NCBI GenBank assembly: GCA_963794995.1
Contig: CAWCFV010000002.1
Location: forward strand, 2,852,001-2,916,000
Source of the DNA: CAWCFV01 sp963794995
Lineage (GTDB): Bacteria > Actinomycetota > Actinomycetes > JACCUZ01
Direction of reading: 5' to 3'
Length of the DNA stretch: 64,000 nucleotides
Shown: positions 56,752 to 64,000 of the stretch, piece after piece
How positions within the stretch are numbered: the first letter of the stretch is position 1
How the letters are laid out: each line of letters starts with the position of its first letter
The notes under the pieces: generated by a model
Told to the model about the DNA's origin: nothing
What the model saw: the letters and a program-made list of their open reading frames with translations, nothing else
Database searches by the model: none
Position numbers and translations under genes: made by a program

Positions 56752-57897
56752 GTGCCAGCAGGGCCGACCTCGGACGTCGTCGTGGTCGGCGGCGGTGCCT
56801 TGGGCGCGGCGACGGCGGTCCACCTGGCGCGCGCCGGGGTCCGGGTCGGCTGGGTGACGCGCGGGCGGCCCGCGGACGGTGCCTCCGGCCGGTCGCTGGC
56901 GTGGCTCAACTCGGCAGGGACCCGCTCCGCCGCCTACCACGCACTGCGCATGCGCGGCCTGGCGCGCTACCGCGAGCTGGCCGAGGAGCGGCCGCGCACC
57001 TGGCTGGGCCTCGACGGCGGACTGCGGTGGGCCAGTCCCGGCGCGGCGGACGACCTGCGCCATGCGCACGACACGCTGCGCCGCCTCGGGTACGACTCCG
57101 TCTGGCTGGCGCCCGAGGAGGTCAGTGCCCGGGTCGCCGGGATCGAGCCGGGCGCCGTGCCCCCGGAGGGCGCGGTGCTGAACCCGCAGGAGGGCTGGGT
57201 GGACCTGCCCGGGCTGGTCGCCGAGCTCACGGACGAGCTGCGCTCGCTCGGGGCACGGGTCGTCGGGGACGCGGGTGAGGCCCGGGTCCTGACGGCGGGC
57301 GGCCGTGTCACCGGGGTCGCGACAGCCCGCGAGTCGTGGTCGTGCCCTGCCGCTGTCCTTGCCACCGGCGCTTCCGTTCCGGCTGCGCTGGCAGGCGTGG
57401 GTGTGCACGTTCCGGATGCCACCTCGACGGGCCTCCTCGTGCGCACCGCTCCGGTGCCGAGCGCTCTACGCGTCGTCCTGCACACGCCTCGGGTGGCGCT
57501 GCGACCGGCCCCTGACGGGGGGCTGGTCATGGACGCGGGCTGGTCGGAGCGCGAGGTCCGGTCCGGAGCGGGCGGCTCGTACGAGGTGGACGACGCGACC
57601 GTCGAGGGCCTGCTGGCAGAAGCGTCGCGCGTGCTCCACGGCGGACCGGAGCTCCGGCTGGCGTCCTACGGCGTCGGCCCGAAGCCGATCCCCGGCGACG
57701 GCGAGCCGGTGCTGGGCGCGGTGCCGGGCACCGTCGGCTACCACGTCGCCTTCACGCACAGCGGGGCCACGCTGGCACTGGTCGTGGGGGAGCTGGTCGC
57801 CAGGGGCGTCCTCGACGGGGAGCGTCCTCCCGAGCTCGAGCCCTTCCGGCCGGACCGGTTCACCGCTACGCATACCGAGGCGCCGGGTCGGACCTGA
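56752..57897 (+). CDS. DAO-family FAD-dependent oxidoreductase
   Basis: A 381-residue D-amino acid oxidase-type flavoprotein. The FAD loop is VVVVGGGALGAATAVHLARA. Later segments are LAWLNSAGTRSAAYHALRMR, GWVDLPGLVAELTDELRSLG, VLATGASVPAALAG and the C-terminal GYHVAFTHSGATLALVVGEL. Relatives include glycine/sarcosine oxidases and bacterial amadoriases (fructosyl-amino acid oxidases, SocD). In this locus an amadoriase-like role is attractive but inferred. GTG start behind AAGGGGGT; divergent from the GntR gene. Confidence 0.85.
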   Translation: MPAGPTSDVVVVGGGALGAATAVHLARAGVRVGWVTRGRPADGASGRSLAWLNSAGTRSAAYHALRMRGLARYRELAEERPRTWLGLDGGLRWASPGAADDLRHAHDTLRRLGYDSVWLAPEEVSARVAGIEPGAVPPEGAVLNPQEGWVDLPGLVAELTDELRSLGARVVGDAGEARVLTAGGRVTGVATARESWSCPAAVLATGASVPAALAGVGVHVPDATSTGLLVRTAPVPSALRVVLHTPRVALRPAPDGGLVMDAGWSEREVRSGAGGSYEVDDATVEGLLAEASRVLHGGPELRLASYGVGPKPIPGDGEPVLGAVPGTVGYHVAFTHSGATLALVVGELVARGVLDGERPPELEPFRPDRFTATHTEAPGRT

Positions 57898-57921
57898 GTC
57901 TGACGCCGGCTCCGCCGTCGG

Positions 57922-58077
57922 TCAGGGCTGGGCGGTGTACGGGTGCGAGGGGAGCGGGCCGCCCCAGTCCCGGTGCCGGGCGGGCAGGTGCGCCGGTGCG
58001 TTGCGGCGCAGCGTGCGGATGCCGGTGACGACATCGACGAGGACGACGAGGGCGAGCAGGAGCAGGATGGCGGTCAT
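57922..58077 (-). CDS. 51-residue single-pass membrane protein
   Basis: A short frame starting with a hydrophobic helix (TAILLLLALVVLVDVVTGIR) and continuing with a polar tail (TLRRNAPAHLPARHRDWGGP, ending LPSHPYTAQP). Small proteins of this shape occur beside GlxA-type regulators. Its start codon lies inside one arm of the inverted repeat shared with the divergent regulator, so that regulator probably controls it. Function unknown. Confidence 0.6.
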   Translation of the reverse strand: MTAILLLLALVVLVDVVTGIRTLRRNAPAHLPARHRDWGGPLPSHPYTAQP

Positions 58078-58150
58078 GGCAGTAAGTGTGCGCTCGTCAA
58101 CATCACGTCACCAGTGGCAGAGTTGACAGTCCTCGTCGATTTACTGCCAT
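58076..58150. promoter_or_regulatory. Inverted repeat in the GlxA-regulator divergent promoter
   Basis: ATGGCAGTAA (58076-58085) and its exact complement TTACTGCCAT (58141-58150) bracket the divergent promoter region, 55 bp apart. One arm covers the start of the 51-residue gene, the other lies 11-20 bp before the regulator GTG. A related GTGGCAGAGTT lies between them. This looks like paired asymmetric AraC-type sites. Confidence 0.65.
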
Positions 58151-58160
58151 ACTGGGCCGC

Positions 58161-59126
58161 GTGATCCGCTCGGTCGCCGTGCCCGTGCTCGACGGTGTCC
58201 TGCCCTTCGAGCTGGGCGTCCTGTGCGAGGTCTTCGGCACCCCGCGGCCGGACGACCCGCTCATCCCCTCCTTCGACTTCCGGCTGTGCACCCTGCGGCC
58301 CGGGCCGGTGCGGACCGTGTCGGGGTTCTCGATCACCGTCGCGGACGACCTCACGGCGCTGGCCGGGGCCGACCTGGTCGCCGTGCCCGCGATGCGGCTC
58401 ACCGAGGCACCGCCCGCCGAGCTGCTCGAGCACCTGGCCGCCGCCCGGGCACGGGGCGCCCGCCTGCTCAGCGTCTGCAGCGGGGCCTTCCTCCTGGCGG
58501 CCGCCGGCGTCCTGGACGGTCGTCGGGCGACCACCCACTGGATGCACGTGGGCGAGCTGCGCCGGCTGGCGCCCGCCGCCGAGGTCGACGGCGAGGTGCT
58601 CTACGTCGACGACGACGGCGTCCTGACCAGCGCCGGGACCTCGGCCGGCCTCGACGCGTCGCTGCACCTGATCCGCAAGGAGTTCGGTGAGCGGGTGGCC
58701 AACCGGCTGGCGCGCCGGATGGTCATGCCCCCGCACCGCGAGGGCGACCAGCGGCAGTACGTCGACACGCCGGTGCCGATCCAGGCCGACACCCTGACCG
58801 GCACGCTGGACTGGATGCTCGCCAACCTGGCGACCGAGACCAGCGTCGAGGACCTCGCCCGCCGGGCCCGGCTCTCCCCGCGCACCTTCGCCCGCCGGTT
58901 CCGGGCCGAGACCGGCACCACCCCGCACCACTGGCTGACCGGTCAGCGGGTCCTCGCGGCCCAGCGACTGCTCGAGGAGACCGACCAGCCGGTCGAGGCC
59001 GTCGCCGCGCTGGTCGGCTTCGGGAGCGCCTCGGTGCTGCGCCACCACTTCAGCCGGCGCGTCGGCACCACGCCGCAGAGCTACCGCCGCACGTTCAGCG
59101 GGGCTCCCCAGCAGCAGACCGCGTAG
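58161..59126 (+). CDS. GlxA-family transcriptional regulator (DJ-1/PfpI + AraC)
   Basis: A 321-residue regulator. Residues 1-165 form a DJ-1/PfpI domain with nucleophile-elbow-like LLSVCSGAFLLAAAG and TTHWMHVGELRRL; residues about 220-310 hold the two AraC HTH motifs (VEDLARRARLSPRTFARRFR, VEAVAALVGFGSASVLRHHF, ending GTTPQSYRRTF). GlxA-type proteins activate amino-acid, quaternary-ammonium or stress genes; the target here is probably itself and the small divergent gene. GTG start. Confidence 0.92.
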   Translation: MIRSVAVPVLDGVLPFELGVLCEVFGTPRPDDPLIPSFDFRLCTLRPGPVRTVSGFSITVADDLTALAGADLVAVPAMRLTEAPPAELLEHLAAARARGARLLSVCSGAFLLAAAGVLDGRRATTHWMHVGELRRLAPAAEVDGEVLYVDDDGVLTSAGTSAGLDASLHLIRKEFGERVANRLARRMVMPPHREGDQRQYVDTPVPIQADTLTGTLDWMLANLATETSVEDLARRARLSPRTFARRFRAETGTTPHHWLTGQRVLAAQRLLEETDQPVEAVAALVGFGSASVLRHHFSRRVGTTPQSYRRTFSGAPQQQTA

Positions 59127-59155
59127 GCACCCCGGTCGGCGGGCAGCGGGTCAGG

Positions 59156-59989
59156 GTGCGACTCGTCCGGAAGATCCGTGCCGTCGGCCGCGACGTCGTG
59201 GCGTCCTCGCGCCGTCACGACCTCGCGCTCTACGCCGCGGGGCTGACGTTCTACGGCGGGATCGCACTGCTGCCCGCCACGCTGGTCGCGATCCGTCTGG
59301 CGGGGGCGCTGGTCGGCCAGGAGCGGGTCTCGGCCCGTGGCGAGCAGGTCGCGGCGGCGCTGCCCGGTGCCCTCGGTGCGCCGGACGTCGTGGCGCGACT
59401 GGTCGACGCGGGGGCCAGGCTGGACCTGCTGACGCTGGTCGCCGCCCTGCTGCCGTCGACCCTGTACGGCGAGGGCCTGCGCCGGGCGTTCGTCCGGCTG
59501 GCCGGGACCGACGAGTCCTACGCCGGCTGGCGGGGGCGGCTCGGCGTCCTGCCACTGCTCGTCGTCACGCCGCTGATGGCTCTCGCCGTGCTCGAGGCGG
59601 CACCGCTGCTCGCCGACCTGGTGGCCCGGGGTGCAGGCGGGGTCGCGCTCGCGGTGTACCTGGCGCTCGTGCTCGACTGGCTGCTGCTCTCGGTCCCGCT
59701 GGCCTACGTCTACCGGATGCTGTCGCCGCTGCCGGTGTCGTGGTGGGCAGCGGCAGTCAGCGGCCTGGTCACCGCATCGATGCTCGCCGGCTTCCTGCAG
59801 GGGTTCGTGCTGTTCCTCGCGATCCCGCTCGACCTCGGCCTGCCCTTCGGCGGCGTCGCGCCGGTGGGCGCGACGGTCGCCGTCGGGCTGTGGCTCTGGG
59901 TCCTGCACGTGCTGGTCCTGGTGGGGCACCAGCTCGTGCTGGTCCTCGACCGCCGCCGGGTCGAGCGGGTCGCGGGGCGTGCCGCCTGA
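59156..59989 (+). CDS. YihY/BrkB-family membrane protein
   Basis: A 277-residue membrane protein with about six helices: LALYAAGLTFYGGIALLPAT, LLTLVAALLPSTLYGEGLRR, LPLLVVTPLMALAVLEAAPL, VYLALVLDWLLLSVPLAYVY, VTASMLAGFLQGFVLFLAIP and ATVAVGLWLWVLHVLVLVGH. The pattern matches YihY/BrkB (once called RNase BN by mistake); the function is unsettled. GTG start 29 bp after the GlxA gene, so co-transcription is possible. Confidence 0.85.
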   Translation: MRLVRKIRAVGRDVVASSRRHDLALYAAGLTFYGGIALLPATLVAIRLAGALVGQERVSARGEQVAAALPGALGAPDVVARLVDAGARLDLLTLVAALLPSTLYGEGLRRAFVRLAGTDESYAGWRGRLGVLPLLVVTPLMALAVLEAAPLLADLVARGAGGVALAVYLALVLDWLLLSVPLAYVYRMLSPLPVSWWAAAVSGLVTASMLAGFLQGFVLFLAIPLDLGLPFGGVAPVGATVAVGLWLWVLHVLVLVGHQLVLVLDRRRVERVAGRAA

Positions 59990-59999
59990 CGCGACGGCG

Positions 60000-61637
60000 T
60001 CAGTGCACCACCTCGGGAAGGTCGCGCAGGCGAGGGTCGTGCTCGTCGGCGAAGTACTCGTCGGGCTTGGTCCTGTCGATGCCGTCCGCGGCTCCCGCCG
60101 CCCGGAAGACCACGGTCGCCACCGCGGCGACCACCAGGTTCGCGAGCAGCGCGAGGAAGCCGGCGTAGATCGAGGACGTCGTGTCCAGCCCCAGCTCGGC
60201 CAGCGGGAAGCCGGAGCCGCCGAAGTGCTCCTTGGTGACGGTGACGCTGCCGTCGGCGTTGAACACCTTCTGCTGGATCTGGAAGGTGGTCAAGAAGCCG
60301 ACGGCCATGCCCGCGACCCAGCCGGCGACGAGCCCCCAGCGGTGGAACCACCGCGTGTACAGGCCGAGGGCGACGGCCGGCAGCGTCTGCAGGATGATGA
60401 TGCCGCCGATGAGCTGCAGGTCGATCGAGAACTGCGGGTCGAGCGCGAGGATCGCCGCGAGCGCGCCGACCTTCACCACGAGGGACGCGAGCTTGCTGCT
60501 GCGCGCCTCCTCCTTGGGTGTCGCGTCCTTGTTGATGTACTCCACGTAGATGTTGCGCGTCCACAGGTTGGCCGCGGCGATCGACATGATCGCCGCGGGC
60601 ACCAGGGCGCCGATGCCGATCGCCGCGAACGCGACCCCGGCGAACCAGCTCGGGAACATCTCGTCGAACAGCAGCGGGACGATCGTGTTGCCGTCGGCCT
60701 TGCCGGCGGCGTCGGTGATCGGGGTGATCCCGGCGGCGATGGCCATGTACCCGAGCAGGGCGAGCAGGCCGAGGATGAAGCTGTAGGCCGGCAGCGCCGC
60801 CATGTTCCGCTTGATGACGTTGCGGTCGCGCGAGGCGAGCACCGCGGTGACCGAGTGCGGGTAGAGGAACAGCGCCAGCGCCGAGCCGAACGCCAGGGTC
60901 GCGTACTGCAGCTGCGCCGGTCCGGCGAGCACCACGCCGTCGCCCGGGTTCGGCGACTCGGCGAACTTCTTCTCGGCTGCGCCGAAGATCACGTCCCAGC
61001 CGCCGAGCTTGTAGGGGATGACGATGACGGCGACGATGATGACGAGGTAGATCAGCGTGTCCTTGACGAACGCGATCAGCGCCGGCGCCCGCAGGCCCGA
61101 GCTGTAGGTGTAGGCCGCCAGGATCGTGAAGGCCACGATGATCGGCAGGTGCCCGGTGACGCCCATCGCCTTGAGCACGGCCTCGATGCCCACGAGCTGC
61201 AGCGCGATGTAGGGCATCGTCGCGACGATGCCGGTGATCGCGACGAGCAGCGCGAGGGTCGAGGAGCCGTGCCGGGCCCGCACGAAGTCGGCCGGGGTGA
61301 CGAAGCCGTGGACGTGCGAGACCGACCAGAGCCGGATCAGGACGAGGAACACGATCGGGTAGACCACGATCGTGTACGGCACCGCGAAGAAGCCGATCGC
61401 TCCGGCGCCGAAGACGAGCGCGGGCACCGCCACGAACGTGTAGGCCGTGTAGAGGTCGCCGCCGAGCAGGAACCAGGTGATCCAGGCGCCGAAGTTGCGG
61501 CCGCCGAGGCCCCACTCGTCGAGGTGCTCGAGGCTCTCGGCCCGCCGCCAGCGGGAAGCGACGAAGCCCATCGCGCTGACGAGGGCGAAGAGCAGGGTGA
61601 AGACGGTGAGCTCGACCGCGTTGACGTCGTCGAACAT
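60000..61637 (-). CDS. Sodium:solute symporter (SSF), monocarboxylate-type
   Basis: A 545-residue SSF transporter with about 13 helices. Signature regions are LDEWGLGGRNFGAWITWFLL, GDLYTAYTFVAVPALVFGAG and FAAIGIGALVPAAIMSIAAA, NLWTRNIYVEYI. Together with a DUF3311 partner this is the MctC/MctP organisation, known for uptake of acetate, propionate or pyruvate in corynebacteria and rhizobia. The ATG is one base past the stop of the DUF3311 gene, so they are translated together. Confidence 0.92.
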   Translation of the reverse strand: MFDDVNAVELTVFTLLFALVSAMGFVASRWRRAESLEHLDEWGLGGRNFGAWITWFLLGGDLYTAYTFVAVPALVFGAGAIGFFAVPYTIVVYPIVFLVLIRLWSVSHVHGFVTPADFVRARHGSSTLALLVAITGIVATMPYIALQLVGIEAVLKAMGVTGHLPIIVAFTILAAYTYSSGLRAPALIAFVKDTLIYLVIIVAVIVIPYKLGGWDVIFGAAEKKFAESPNPGDGVVLAGPAQLQYATLAFGSALALFLYPHSVTAVLASRDRNVIKRNMAALPAYSFILGLLALLGYMAIAAGITPITDAAGKADGNTIVPLLFDEMFPSWFAGVAFAAIGIGALVPAAIMSIAAANLWTRNIYVEYINKDATPKEEARSSKLASLVVKVGALAAILALDPQFSIDLQLIGGIIILQTLPAVALGLYTRWFHRWGLVAGWVAGMAVGFLTTFQIQQKVFNADGSVTVTKEHFGGSGFPLAELGLDTTSSIYAGFLALLANLVVAAVATVVFRAAGAADGIDRTKPDEYFADEHDPRLRDLPEVVH

Positions 61638-61638
61638 G

Positions 61639-61935
61639 TCAGACCCTCGTCTTCCGGTAGACGACGAGGGTGATGGCGACGCTCACGAGGATGGCGGCCA
61701 TCTGGTACCAGTAGAAGAACGGGATGTCCCCGAGCGCCGGGTCGATGCTGTTGTACAGCGGCGGGAACAGGGTGAGCACCAGCGGCACCAGGAGCAGCCA
61801 GTTGACCGGGTGGTGGTCGGAGCGCTCCGCCCTTGCCGTGCCGCCACCTCCCGGGCCGTCGGGCCGGCCGCCGGGACGGCCGTCGGGTCGGCCGCCGGGA
61901 CGGTCGTCGGGCAGAGGGGGCTCGTGGACGCTCAC
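61639..61935 (-). CDS. DUF3311 small membrane partner of the SSF symporter
   Basis: A 98-residue protein. Residues 10-40 are a GRPDGRPGG tandem repeat, encoded by near-identical 12-15-bp DNA repeats around 61855-61915. Two helices follow (VNWLLLVPLVLTLFPPLYNS and WYQMAAILVSVAITLVVYRK) joined by the conserved IDPALGDIPFFYWYQ. Such proteins pair with SSF symporters and may help assembly. First gene of the two-gene operon. Confidence 0.88.
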   Translation of the reverse strand: MSVHEPPLPDDRPGGRPDGRPGGRPDGPGGGGTARAERSDHHPVNWLLLVPLVLTLFPPLYNSIDPALGDIPFFYWYQMAAILVSVAITLVVYRKTRV

Positions 61936-62033
61936 GACGGGACCTCCGGGCCAGGGGATGGGTCGGCGGGGAGGGTATCCCTTTTCAGGTGGAATGCAAA
62001 CGTTTGGTCACGACCGGACCGGTCGCAGGGCGC

Positions 62034-63074
62034 TCAGATCGTCTGCGACAGCGCCTTGACCGGCATCCCGAGGTCGCCGATCAGGGCGAGGTCCTCGTCG
62101 ACCGAGCGGCCCAGCGTGGTGAGGTAGTTGCCGACGATGACGGCGTTGATGCCGCCGAGCATCCCCTCGCGGGTGCCCAGGTCACCGAGGGTGATCTCGC
62201 GGCCGCCGGCGTAGCGCAGGATCGTGCGGGGCAGCGCGAGCCGGAAGGCCGCGATCGTGCGCAGGGCGTCGGCGCCCGGCATGACCGGGAGGTCGCCGAA
62301 GGGGGTGCCCGGCCGGGGGTTGAGGAAGTTCAGCGGCACCTCGTCGGGCTCGAGCTCGGCGAGCTGGGCGGCGAGCTCGGCCCGCTGCTCGACCGACTCG
62401 CCCATGCCGACGATGCCGCCGCAGCAGACCTCCATGCCGGCGTCGCGGACCATGGTGAGCGTCTGCCACCGCTCCTCCCAGGTGTGGGTGGTCACCACGG
62501 CCGGGAAGTACGAGCGTGCCGTCTCGAGGTTGTGGTTGTAGCGGTGGATCCCCATGTCCGCGAGGTCGTCGACCTGCTCCTGGGTGAGCATGCCGAGCGA
62601 GGCCGCGACGTGGATGTCGACGGCCTCCTTGATCGCGGCCACGCCGGCCCGCATCTGGGCCATCAGCCGCTCGTCGGGCCCGCGCACGGCGGCGACGATG
62701 CAGAACTCGGTGGCCCCGGTGGCGGCGGTCTCGACCGCGGCCTTCACCAGCGACGGGATGTCCAGCCAGGCCGCGCGCACGGGTGAGGCGAACAGGCCGG
62801 ACTGCGAGCAGAAGTGGCAGTCCTCAGGGCAGCCGCCGGTCTTCACCGAGACGATGCCCTCCACCTCGACCTCGGGCCCGCACCAGCGCAGCCGCACCTC
62901 GTGCGCGAGCTGGAGCAGGTCGGGCAGCGCCTCGTCCGGGAGTCGCAGCACGGCGAGGACCTGCGCCTCGTCGAGCCCCCGGCCCTCGTCGAGGACCTGG
63001 GTGCGGGCGCGGCCGAGGATCTCGGCGGCGATGGTCTGCTCACTGGTCGACGGCACGCCGGAAGTCTGCCGCAT
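62034..63074 (-). CDS. bioB: Biotin synthase
   Basis: A 346-residue radical SAM enzyme that inserts sulfur into dethiobiotin. The SAM cluster cysteines are C82, C86 and C89 in GGCPEDCHFCSQSGLFASPV. Later cysteines are in EFCIVAAVRG and MEVCCGGIVGMGE, with NHNLETARSYF and GGREITLGDLG. Sequence closely follows mycobacterial BioB, the type that needs BsaP. ATG 63074 overlaps the end of bioD by 35 bp; a GTG at 63056 is an alternative start. Neither has a clear ribosome binding site, so translation may be coupled to bioD. Confidence 0.95.
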   Translation of the reverse strand: MRQTSGVPSTSEQTIAAEILGRARTQVLDEGRGLDEAQVLAVLRLPDEALPDLLQLAHEVRLRWCGPEVEVEGIVSVKTGGCPEDCHFCSQSGLFASPVRAAWLDIPSLVKAAVETAATGATEFCIVAAVRGPDERLMAQMRAGVAAIKEAVDIHVAASLGMLTQEQVDDLADMGIHRYNHNLETARSYFPAVVTTHTWEERWQTLTMVRDAGMEVCCGGIVGMGESVEQRAELAAQLAELEPDEVPLNFLNPRPGTPFGDLPVMPGADALRTIAAFRLALPRTILRYAGGREITLGDLGTREGMLGGINAVIVGNYLTTLGRSVDEDLALIGDLGMPVKALSQTI

Positions 63075-63756
63075 CGAAGGTGCCGCCGAGCGCCGGGCCC
63101 AGACCTGCGCGCGCGGCCAGCAGGAACTCCGGCGCGCCCAGTGCGCCCGCGCCGGCCGGCAGCGCGCCGGCCAGCGGGCGGGCGGCCAGCGTCTCCAGGT
63201 CGCGCACGTTGCTGCGGCAGGCCAGGTCGGGCGTCGACGGCCAGGCCCCGATGACCAGTCCGGCCAGCCGCAGCCCGCGATGGGCCATCGCCTCCAGCGT
63301 GAGTGCGGTGTGGTTGAGGGTGCCGAGCGCCGGGTCCACGGTGACCAGGACGTCGGCGGCGAGGGCGCGTGCGAGGTCGGCGACCGTCGTGCCCTCCTCG
63401 TCGTACCGGACGAGCAGGCCGCCGGCGCCCTCGACGAGCACCAGGTCGCGGGTCTCGGCGAGATCCCGGACCAGCGACTCGGTGCGGCGCAGGTCGAGCG
63501 GTGGCCGCGCCGCCCGGCGGGCTGCTGCGGCAGGTGAGAGCGGGTCCGGGAAGCGGGCCTGCTCGTGCAGGTCGGTGACGCCTGCCAGCCGCCTCACCTC
63601 CTCGAGGTCCCCGGGCTCGCCGGGCACGGCACCGGTCTGGGCCGGCTTCACGACCGCCACCGCCGACCCCCGGGCGGCGGCCAGCGAGGCCAGTGCGGCC
63701 GTGACGACGGTCTTGCCGACGCCGGTGCCCGTCCCGGTGACCAGCAGCACGCTCAC
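63040..63756 (-). CDS. bioD: Dethiobiotin synthetase
   Basis: A 238-residue P-loop enzyme making dethiobiotin from DAPA, CO2 and ATP. Walker A is TGTGTGVGKT (residues 7-16), the substrate lysine is in VVKPAQTGA, and the conserved VEGAGGLLVRYDEEGTTVAD follows. GTG start. bioD and bioB overlap and form an operon; bioF and bioA, if adjacent, would lie beyond the window edge on the upstream side. Confidence 0.94.
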   Translation of the reverse strand: MSVLLVTGTGTGVGKTVVTAALASLAAARGSAVAVVKPAQTGAVPGEPGDLEEVRRLAGVTDLHEQARFPDPLSPAAAARRAARPPLDLRRTESLVRDLAETRDLVLVEGAGGLLVRYDEEGTTVADLARALAADVLVTVDPALGTLNHTALTLEAMAHRGLRLAGLVIGAWPSTPDLACRSNVRDLETLAARPLAGALPAGAGALGAPEFLLAARAGLGPALGGTFDAADFRRAVDQ

Positions 63757-63796
63757 GCGCCGACCCTACGCAGCCGTGGTGACTAGGAGGATCTGC

Positions 63797-64000
63797 CTAT
63801 GTCGGTGGCGGTCGTGAGGGGGCAGTCTGGTCGGCGAAGGCGGTGTGCGCCCGGCTCGGGGGGCCTGCGGAGTCGGGCACGCACCGTCTCTCGCGTTCTC
63901 CGGCCGCCGTGTCGGGGCCTACGTCCTCGCCGTCACCGGTCGCCCCCCCGTCGATGGCGGCGAGGACCCCCGCGGCGACGGCGCTCCTGCGGGGCCGCCC
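63797..64000 (-). CDS. Possible C-terminal fragment of a gene running off the window
   Basis: On the minus strand one frame stays open from the window edge to a TAG at 63797 and reads RRSAVAAGVLAAIDGGATGD, then GEDVGPDTAAGERERRCVPD. The other two minus-strand frames are closed. Codon bias fits coding but the sequence is low-complexity and unrecognised. The opposite-strand ATG at 63799 with AGGAGG upstream opens a purely Arg/Pro-rich frame that I do not believe. Confidence 0.3.
   Translation of the reverse strand, partial: GRPRRSAVAAGVLAAIDGGATGDGEDVGPDTAAGERERRCVPDSAGPPSRAHTAFADQTAPSRPPPT

Noticed and set aside
63799..64000. Plus-strand ATG with AGGAGG upstream at the right window edge
   Set aside because: The frame is almost purely Arg/Pro/Gly, not credible as protein; the upstream AGGAGG may be coincidental.
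1..64000. tRNA, rRNA, CRISPR arrays, phage or transposase genes
   Set aside because: Looked for T-loop motifs, regular spaced repeats and DDE or recombinase motifs by eye and found none.

Overview
The window is chromosomal DNA from a very GC-rich actinobacterium. GTG starts are frequent, stop and start codons repeatedly overlap as ATGA or GTGA, and third codon positions are strongly GC-biased. The gene content (sigR-rsrA with the tiny ribosomal protein bL37, a TB7.3-like biotinylated protein, actinobacterial HisN, Ku, BsaP, DUF5999, DUF5317, and a WS/DGAT acyltransferase) fits a soil or rock actinobacterium. Something like Geodermatophilaceae is plausible, but that is inferred from gene style, not from a marker gene. 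I saw no rRNA, tRNA, CRISPR array, transposase or prophage gene.

Layout. 0-5 kb: a small protein, a frameshifted cupin remnant, then a thiol-redox operon on the minus strand (ArsR-rhodanese regulator, CPVC membrane protein, DsbA-like protein, CcdA-like protein) behind a perfect 22-bp palindrome, and ACC deaminase. 5-10 kb: a SNF2 helicase, a two-gene K+/H+ antiporter and an M24 peptidase remnant. 10-16 kb: small zinc-ribbon, coiled-coil and secreted proteins, SDR enzymes, an F420-type NADP oxidoreductase and a siderophore-interacting protein. 16-21 kb: a ROK kinase translationally coupled to a WS/DGAT-GNAT fusion, then an acyl-CoA oxidase-like gene. 21-30 kb: an NhaP antiporter with a UBP zinc finger, a flavodoxin-like reductase with Ku, PsiE, CBS, MFS and HisN.

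30-38 kb is a core block resembling the mycobacterial sigH region: rsgA-aroA, SRAP/YedK, sigR-rsrA and bL37. sigR has a textbook SigR promoter of its own. 38.7-42 kb holds an unusual AT-richer, structured intergenic region. It contains a tiny peptide gene ending in GWKW, flanked by a 27-bp inverted repeat (one mismatch) and followed by two overlapping membrane HD-domain genes, one canonical HD-GYP and one degenerate. 42-46 kb has a stand-alone biotin carboxylase, a biotinylated protein, an orphan PilT and a BsaP-like protein.

46.5-58 kb is the main accessory locus and looks like an Amadori-compound (fructosamine) utilisation system. It contains an ABC importer without ATPase, an FrlD-like PfkB kinase, an HAD phosphatase, two FrlB-like SIS proteins, a DAO-family FAD oxidase, two tandem LacI regulators and a GntR/UTRA regulator. 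LacI-type operators (TGAnAACGTTnTCA and variants) occur as pairs before the first SIS gene and before the kinase. A separate palindrome lies between the GntR gene and the oxidase gene. 58-64 kb: a GlxA-type regulator with an inverted-repeat operator, YihY, an SSF symporter with its DUF3311 partner, and bioB-bioD.
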